A stretch of DNA of 64,000 nucleotides from Helichrysum umbraculigerum (taxonomy: Eukaryota; Streptophyta; Magnoliopsida; Asterales; Asteraceae), in NCBI GenBank assembly GCA_949592205.1, contig CATIUR010000005.1, positions 132,362,277 through 132,426,276 of the forward strand. The letters are read 5' to 3'. A program made the translations under genes and the position numbers. Below the pieces are notes generated by a model. It did no database searches. It saw only the letters and a program-made list of their open reading frames with translations, and was not told the DNA's origin. Positions 57,922-64,000 of the stretch are shown one piece after another; positions within the stretch are counted from its first letter, which is position 1; each line of letters opens with the position of its first letter.

Positions 57922-58036
57922 TAACTAAACTATTCTTAAGAAAGCAGTAACTTTTGAAAAAGATAGGCTTAAACGAAAGGTTCTCCTAAAGGCTTCTAAT
58001 TCTAAGGTATATTTATCAAATCACAACGCTCTGCGA

Positions 58037-58054
58037 TCCCCGACAGCGGCGCCA
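58037..58054 (-). other. Primer binding site of E (tRNA-Asp)
   Basis: The minus strand reads TGGCGCCGCTGTCGGGGA, 6 nt after the LTR end. It differs from the D and F PBS by one C-to-T change. Confidence 0.85.
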
Positions 58055-59692
58055 AAAACCTGATCGCACCCCGAACGGTCGGTTCAGGAATCGCTTCCTG
58101 TCGTCGTCGGACCTCACACTCGAGGTGGGTGATCAGAGGGTTTTAAATTTATATTTGTTGGGTAGCCTAAGTTTTATTACTACCTACTGCTCTAAGGGTA
58201 TTAGGGTAGTAAGTGGTAAGTCTAACTCAGGTGTCGTTCTTAAAATCGGAGCGAATCGAAATGAATTAAATACCTCAGAGAATAGTAGCTAATAGGATGG
58301 GTTTAATAGAGCAGGTAGGATTTGTTTTGGTATTTTCTAATTTTAACTAAAATGCTGGAAAGTAAATTACTATACTACGGATAGGGCAAACAGATAGATA
58401 GAGTTGTGATTGCTGAAGTTTCAATATTCAGGTTTCGGGATGATGTTCATTATAAAAGATGATTGGAGACTTGCCTTAATTAAATCAACAGAGGTTTGGT
58501 GTAAACACTAGCACCCTACGATTTAAAGTGGAAACCCTAAGTCGTATGTCACTGAGTACTAGGCTATCATGATTCTAATCAGATCAGGCTGCTCAACCCC
58601 CAACACTGTCCGATGAGGACAAGTGACCCTTCTTGGGATTAACCTTGGGTGCATGAATAAGGTAACAGACCGATATTTAATTTCTGACCGTTCTTAACAC
58701 CTAGTTCTAATTGATTTTATTAAGGTTTGTACTAATTGCTTGCTATTGTATGTTAAACTGTCGGTTATGTTGGATAAGGGGGTTTAAGCATCTTACACTA
58801 CAGCTGAATGTTTGCTTTCTTTTCCAGATCCCTTAAACTTAGTTGAGGAGCACAAGTACTTCCGTCAAGGTGTAGACCATCCTTTTCAATCAAACGTTCA
58901 TCCCTAGGTTTGTTTCACAGTGTATACTACATTTTTCAGCAGTTCCACAGCTTTGTATATACCTAGACCATGTTCAGGAAGGGTAACTTCCAGGTATCCA
59001 CGGTGTCATATGCTTACGACCGGTCCGTAGCTTCCACGCATTTGTACTCCACCAGAGGTGTTTCCAGCGCTATACTAAGTACTGGGCCGTTTTACAGCAT
59101 GTCCACAGTTTCAACAATAACTATCTACCGATACTAGGGTTGATCAGGTCCTAATACTAAAGTAATAGCCACGTGAAAGCTTGGAAAGGGTGTATATGGT
59201 GGTTTAGATCTACCGCTTGAAAAGTTTAACCCGATACAAAACATAACAATTTCCAATCACATATTTAATTAAAGATTAATTTAACATCATCCCTACTTCT
59301 AAATATCTACATTTCAACAATCACAATATTACACTACTCAATAAACATGGTAACAAATAAAGCACATACCATAATATTACGCATGGATAATTCAGACATA
59401 ATAACAGTATGAGGGAATAGATATCACCGGATAATAGAGCAGCGTAACAGAGAGAAAATAATTGCAATCCTTGAATACCATCTTAAACAGCAATACTCCT
59501 TTATTACAACGATTATCTCTCCCCTAATCTACTTGCTACCCTCTAATTTCTCCTCTAACTCCTAAGAGTAGTGCTAGAGAGAGAAACTAGAGAGAGAAAC
59601 TAACTAAGAAATAAAATTACAAGAGAAAGTATGTGTGAAAGTGAATTGTGTTGTGAATGGATGAATGTGTTGAATGAGGAGGTGAGGGCCTC

Positions 59693-59700
59693 TATTTATA
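59693..59700 (-). promoter_or_regulatory. TATA box of E 5' LTR
   Basis: The minus strand reads TATAAATAGAGGCC. The palindrome array (59783-59989) begins about 83 bp upstream. Confidence 0.7.
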
Positions 59701-59782
59701 GGCTTCAAATTACAAAATTTACATTCAGCACCCTCGCATCCATTTATTTCCAAAACACCCCCCTGAGCTATAGAATTCGACA

Positions 59783-59989
59783 CCGTAAAGGGGGTATACC
59801 ACCTTAAATAGGGCGTATTCGGTAGCAAATAGGGCGCATTCGGTAGCAAACGGGGCGAATCCGGCAGCGTAGAGGGGGTATACCACCCCTAGAAAGGGGT
59901 ATACCACCCCATAAAGGGGGTATACGGCCCTTAGAAGGGGGTATACGGCCCCTTTAGGGGGGTATACGGCCCTTAGAGGGGTGTATGCC
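59783..59989. repeat. GGTATACC/CCGTATACGG array in E 5' LTR
   Basis: It has about two more GTATAC units than the 3' LTR array (47891-48056). The units include GGGGTATACCACCCC and GGGGTATACGGCCCC, each with arms of G and C around a TATA-like core. Confidence 0.85.
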
Positions 59990-60366
59990 CTTGGTCTGTG
60001 GTCTTGTGTGCTGGATCGTAAGTCTTGTGTGATGGATCGTACTCGTTTGGCTCTAACTTCTTCGTTCTTGATTCTTTTTCAGCGTTCCTTATGTCCACGC
60101 GTTCGTATTCTCCAGACCTACATATTAAGATATCTATTAAGTCCCAGATCTGAGTTTTACGATAAAATAGCGTGTCGAACGAATTATGCCTATTTAAGTG
60201 TGTTTTTTCGTCCATTTACCGTCGTTTTTGAAATATTTATAAAGTTAAGACCTTTTTAACAAAATGTGGTAAATGTGAGCTTTATTGGCATGTTTTTGTT
60301 AATTAAGTGCAAAATATGAGATAAAAGATGCGTGTAAAACATGTCTTTTTACGTCAAATCAATGCC

Positions 60367-60560
60367 TATGAGAATCGCTTCTTGTTTCCGAAAGGATCAT
60401 CTTACTTTTCCTTGGTTTCCTGAAACTATCTACTCATACGAGAAAACGGTGACCGACGGGGATGTCATAACTCTCCTATAAAACCTGTTTTAAAAATGTT
60501 TTCAAAGGGGATGTTGATGAGTGTTGCTTGAGGACAAGCAACGTCTAAGTGTGGGATACT
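60367..60560 (+). other. 3' non-coding end of D with stem-loop and PPT
   Basis: D resumes after the E insertion. The stem-loop GTTGCTTG-AGGA-CAAGCAAC (60523-60542) is followed by the PPT AAGTGTGGGATACT (60547-60560), which touches the 3' LTR. Confidence 0.88.
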
Positions 60561-60863
60561 TGATGTGACCCAAAAAGTCATGTTTTTAAGGACATATTTC
60601 CACACTTTTTGGACTATTCTTTGGTGAAAACATTTCCAAACCATCATTATTTACCAAAAATCACCAAGGTAGTCTAAATATAGACGTTGCTGCAAAAATC
60701 GGTTAAAACGTCCAAATAACACGCAAACCGAGGCAAAACAATCACCTTAAATTTTCCGTTCTCAATATTATTATGAAAATAGAGCTTAATTCATATTTTA
60801 TGATTCCATAAGAAAATCCAAGACCGGAGGTGAAAGAATCAGAAGAAACGGACGAAAGACGGA

Positions 60864-63067
60864 TGATTTGACGTAAAAAGACATGTTTTACACGCATCTT
60901 TTATCTCATATTTTGCACTTAATTAACAAAAACATGCCAATAAAGCTCACATTTACTACATTTTGTTAAAAAGGTCTTACCTTTATAAATATTTCAAAAA
61001 CGACGGTAAATGGACGAAAAAACACACTTAAATAGGCATAATTCGTTCGACATGCTATTTTATCATAAAACTCAGATCTGGGACTTAATAAATATCTTAA
61101 AATGTAGGTCTAGAGAATACGAATGCGTGGACATAAAGAACGCTGAAAAGGGATCAAGAACGAAGAAGTTAGAGCCAAACGAGTACGATCCAGCACACAA
61201 GACTTACGATCCAGCACACAAGACCACAGACCCAGGGCATACACCCCTCTAAGGGCCGTATACCCCCCTAAAGGGGCCGTATACCCCCTTCTAAGGGCCG
61301 TATACCCCCTTTATGGGGTGGTATACCCCTTTCTAGGGGTGGTATACCCCCTCTACGCTGCCGGATTCGCCCCGTTTGCTACCGAATACGCCCTATTTGC
61401 TACCGAATACGCCCTATTTAAGGTGGTATACCCCCTTTACGGTGTCGAATTCTATAATTTCATTTCTGTTCAAGCTGGTAATCACTTTCACTTTCACACA
61501 CACTTTCTCTTGTAATTTCATTTCTTAGTTAGTTTCTCTCTCTAGCACTACTCTTAGGAGTTAGAGGAGAAATTAGAGGGTAGCAAATAGATTAGGGGAG
61601 AGATAATCGTTGTAATAAAGGAGTATTGCTGTTCAAGCTGGTAATCAAGGATTACAATTATTCTCTCTCTTTTACGCTGCTCTATTATCCGGTGATATCT
61701 ATTCCCTCATACTGTTATTATGTCTGAATTATCCATACGTAATATTATGGTATGTGCTTTATTTGTTACCATGTTTATTGAGTAGTGTAATATTGTGATT
61801 GTTGAAATGTAGATATTTAGAAGTAGGGATGATGTTAAATTAATCTTTAATTAAATATGTGATTGGAAATTGTTATGTTTTGTATCGGGTTAAACTTTTC
61901 AAGCGGTAGATCTAAACCACCATATACACCATTTCCAAGCTTTCACGTGGCTATTACTTTAGTATTAGGACCTGATCAACCCTAGTATCGGTAGATAGTT
62001 ATCTGTGTTATTGTTAAAACTGTGGACATGCTGTAAAACGGCCCAGTACTTAGTATAGCGCTGGAAACACCTCTGGTGGAGTACAAATGCGTGGAAGCTA
62101 CGGACCGGTCGTAAGCATATGACACCGTGCATACCTGGAAGTCACCCTTCCTGAACATGGTCTAGGTATATACAAAGCTGTGGAACTGCTGAAAAACGTA
62201 GTATACACCGTGAAACAAACCTAGGGATGAACGTTTGATCGCAAAGGAGGGTCTACACCTTGACGGAAGTACTTGTGCTCCTCAACTAAGTTTAAGGGAT
62301 CTGGAAAAGAAAGCAAACATTCAGCTGTAGTGTAAGATGCTTAAACCCCCTTATCCAACATAACCGACAGTTTAACATACAATAGCAAGCAATTAGTACA
62401 AACCTTAATAAAATCAATTAGAACTAGGTGTTAAGAACGGTCAGAAATTAAATATCGGTCTGTTACCTTATTCATGCACCCAGGGTTAATCCCAAGAAGG
62501 GTCACTTGTCCTCATCGGACAGTGTTGGGGGTTGAGCAGCCTGATCTGATCAGAATCATGATAGCCCAGTACTCAGTGACATACGACTTAGGGTTTCCAC
62601 TTTAAATCGTAGGGTGCTAGTGTTTACACCAAACCTCTGTTGATTTAATTAAGGCAAGTCTCCAATCATCTTTTATAATGAACATCATCCCAAAACCTGA
62701 ATATTGAAACTTCAGCAATCACAACTCTATCTATCTGTTTGCCCTATCCATAGTATAGTAATTTACTTTCCTGCATTTTAGTTAAAATTAGAAAATACCA
62801 AAACAAATCCTACCTGCTCTATTAAACCCATCCTATTAGCTACTATTCTCTGAGGTATTTAATTCATTTCGATTCGCTCCGATTTTAAGAACGACACCTG
62901 AGTCAGACTTACCGCTTACTACCCTAATACCCTTAGAGCAGTAGGTAGTAATAAAACTTAGGCTTCACAGCAAATATAAATTTAAAACCCTCTGATCACC
63001 CGCCTCGAGCATGAGGTCCGACGACGACAGGAAACGATTCCTGAACCGACCGTTGGGGGTGCGATCA
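60864..63067 (+). mobile_element. Solo LTR J of the E family, with a rearranged promoter
   Basis: It is 2204 bp, TGATTTGACG...GGGTGCGATCA, with ACGGA at 60859-60863 and ATGGA at 63068-63072 (a TSD with one C-to-T change). It matches the E LTR in the sense direction. At about 61457-61490 the segment that holds the TATA box in E is missing and replaced by a short copy of downstream leader sequence. The open frames at 61010-61515 are LTR translations. Confidence 0.92.
61235..61444. repeat. GGTATACC/CCGTATACGG array in solo LTR J
   Basis: It has the same unit types as the E arrays, in the sense orientation, with its own copy number. GGGCCGTATACCCCC and GGGGTGGTATACCCC units are followed by CCGAATACGCCCTATTT units. 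Confidence 0.85.
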
Positions 63068-63294
63068 ATGGAGAAGATATGCAGTCTGGAAGCTCACCGA
63101 TCGTCATCCGGAACACGCAAAAGTCAAACACTTCCAAATAAGGCAAACTCAGTGTCATTAGAAGCGTAACGGAAAAACGAAGTCAACGACGCAAGAATCA
63201 AGCAAATCGAAGCCCAAACGAAGAAGATACAGAAGAACCAAGCAACCGAGAAACAAGCGGAGGCCAAACCAAGCACCAAACCTCCCTGGCACTA

Positions 63295-63350
63295 GGTACC
63301 GTATACGGTACCCTAGGTGCCGTATACGGCCCTTAGGGTGCCATATACGG
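63295..63350. repeat. CCGTATACGG array in D 3' LTR
   Basis: It is a copy of 20586-20641, including the perfect 18-bp palindrome at 63295-63312. The third unit reads CCATATACGG. Confidence 0.85.
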
Positions 63351-64000
63351 GGTTGGTTGGCTTGTGAGGTGCCGTTTGCCCCCCCTTGGTCCGCTTGCCC
63401 CGTATGCTGCTTTGATACTTGTATCTTATGCTTCAAGACTTGTACCAAGCCTTCCACCATTCTCTTATAAATACTAACCTCCATTTCTCATTTTCACACA
63501 CCTCACATCTCATTTTCTTTCTCTCTCTAATAACTTCTCTCTAGAATTAGGTTAGCATTCTCTCTCTAGCACTACTCTTAGGAGTTAGAGGAAAATTAGT
63601 AGGTTAGAGTAGAAGCTCTTAGTAGCTTTTGTACGGAGTTACTCCGAGACTTCAGATTTGTGAAGATTTGTCTGTATTACTCTCATATTCAAGTTTAATA
63701 CAATCTCTCGCATTTATTCTTTTAATTATGCTTTCTTATTATGCATGCTTAGGAATGAATACTAGAATTATGCTAGGCTAGACAAATCAATGTTTGATGT
63801 GATGTATGCAATGTTAGGATAGTTATGATATAATTTACAATTGGGGATGACACCATTATGAAACAACGGAGGTAACGTTATACGGCTTTCATTTGTATAG
63901 CGCCGGAATCATCACGAATGTGTGTAGTACGGAACGTGGAAGCTATGAAAGTCGTGGGCACAATCCGTTGTAGAAATAATGATTCCCAATTGTAAACATA

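Larger units (their letters stand above)
46174..60361 (-). mobile_element. Element E: pol-less Athila-type element with two intact cargo genes
   Basis: Its sense strand is minus. 5' LTR 58061-60361, PBS 58037-58054, ORF-a 57921-56635, ORF-b 54708-52960, PPT 48436-48423, 3' LTR 48422-46174, with ATGCC duplicated at 46169-46173 and 60362-60366. Net length without solo LTR G is about 11.8 kb. It has no gag or pol. PBS, PPT, stem-loops and the 3' non-coding region match D, so D-like elements are the likely source of enzymes. Both cargo frames are free of stops. J, of the same family, shows that it has transposed more than once. Confidence 0.93.
58061..60361 (-). repeat. 5' LTR of E
   Basis: It is 2301 bp and on the plus strand reads TGATCGCACCCC...ACGTCAAATCA, followed by TSD ATGCC. 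It is nearly identical to the 3' LTR apart from array units, a 16-bp duplication near 59577 and scattered substitutions. The open frames at 59604-60259 are LTR translations. Confidence 0.93.
20064..64000 (+). mobile_element. Element D: Athila-lineage Ty3/gypsy retrotransposon, heavily nested, 3' end off-window
   Basis: The 5' LTR (20064-26181) begins TGATGTGACCC, and the 3' LTR begins with the same sequence at 60561. Between them are a tRNA-Asp PBS, gag-PR-RT-RH-IN, a third open frame and the PPT. The lineage call rests on the tRNA-Asp-type PBS, the DLGAS protease, the RT motif FMDDFSVFG and the extra 3' gene. Five other elements (F, E, and solo LTRs H, I-in-F and J) and a sixth (G in E) sit inside. 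The left flank is AGTTC (20059-20063); its duplicate should follow the 3' LTR beyond the window. Confidence 0.93.
60561..64000 (+). repeat. 3' LTR of D, split by J and truncated by the window edge
   Basis: It starts TGATGTGACCC and follows the 5' LTR up to the equivalent of about 21290 at base 64000. It is split at 60864-63067 by solo LTR J. The palindrome array is at 63295-63350 and TATAAATA at 63476. About 1.3 kb of LTR should lie beyond the window. Confidence 0.92.

Overview
This is nuclear DNA from a flowering plant, most likely a large repeat-rich eudicot genome; low-confidence impressions of the repeat families suggest Asteraceae. It is AT-rich and has no bacterial gene organisation. 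Almost all of it is nested LTR retrotransposons. Boundaries were read directly from TG...CA termini, 5-bp target site duplications (TSDs), primer binding sites (PBS) and polypurine tracts (PPT). The only probable host gene is the 5' part of a minus-strand gene at the left edge (1-447, TATA box near 580-592).

Layout. 1-1828: host gene start, then MITE-type repeats. 1829-17252: a three-deep Ty3/gypsy stack. Solo LTR A (TSD CTATT) is split by element B, a Tekay/Del-like chromovirus at 2883-15823 (TSD CTAAA). The 5' LTR of B is split by reverse-oriented solo LTR C at 3056-5829 (TSD AATTC). B has gag-PR-RT-RH-IN-chromodomain in one frame, broken by one stop codon. 17253-20063: a Harbinger-like MITE, a four-unit hairpin array and degenerate repeat DNA.

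20064-64000 and beyond: element D, an autonomous-type Athila-lineage gypsy element (tRNA-Asp PBS), itself riddled with insertions. Solo LTR H (22114-25633) sits in its 5' LTR. Element F (29991-41458, TSD GCCAT) sits in pol between RT and RNase H, and solo LTR I (38799-41302) sits in F's 3' LTR. Element E (46174-60361, minus orientation, TSD ATGCC) sits in D's 3' non-coding region, and solo LTR G (48561-50928) sits in E. Solo LTR J (60864-63067), of E's family, sits in D's 3' LTR, which runs off the window.

The most interesting material is in E and F. Both lack gag, protease, RT and integrase. Each carries the same two-gene cargo: an unrecognised helical protein (ORF-a) and an ATHILA ORF1-like protein (ORF-b). 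ORF-b lies behind what looks like an internal promoter, leader exon and intron. D, E and F share a tRNA-Asp PBS, a 14-nt PPT next to the LTR, and stem-loops whose paired bases covary between elements, so E and F look like passengers of an Athila machinery such as D. Separately, nearly every LTR carries an array of short CpG-containing repeats, mostly palindromic. The array sequence differs from family to family but its position is conserved: just upstream of the TATA box in Athila-type LTRs, and about 150 bp after a putative splice donor in Tekay-type LTRs.
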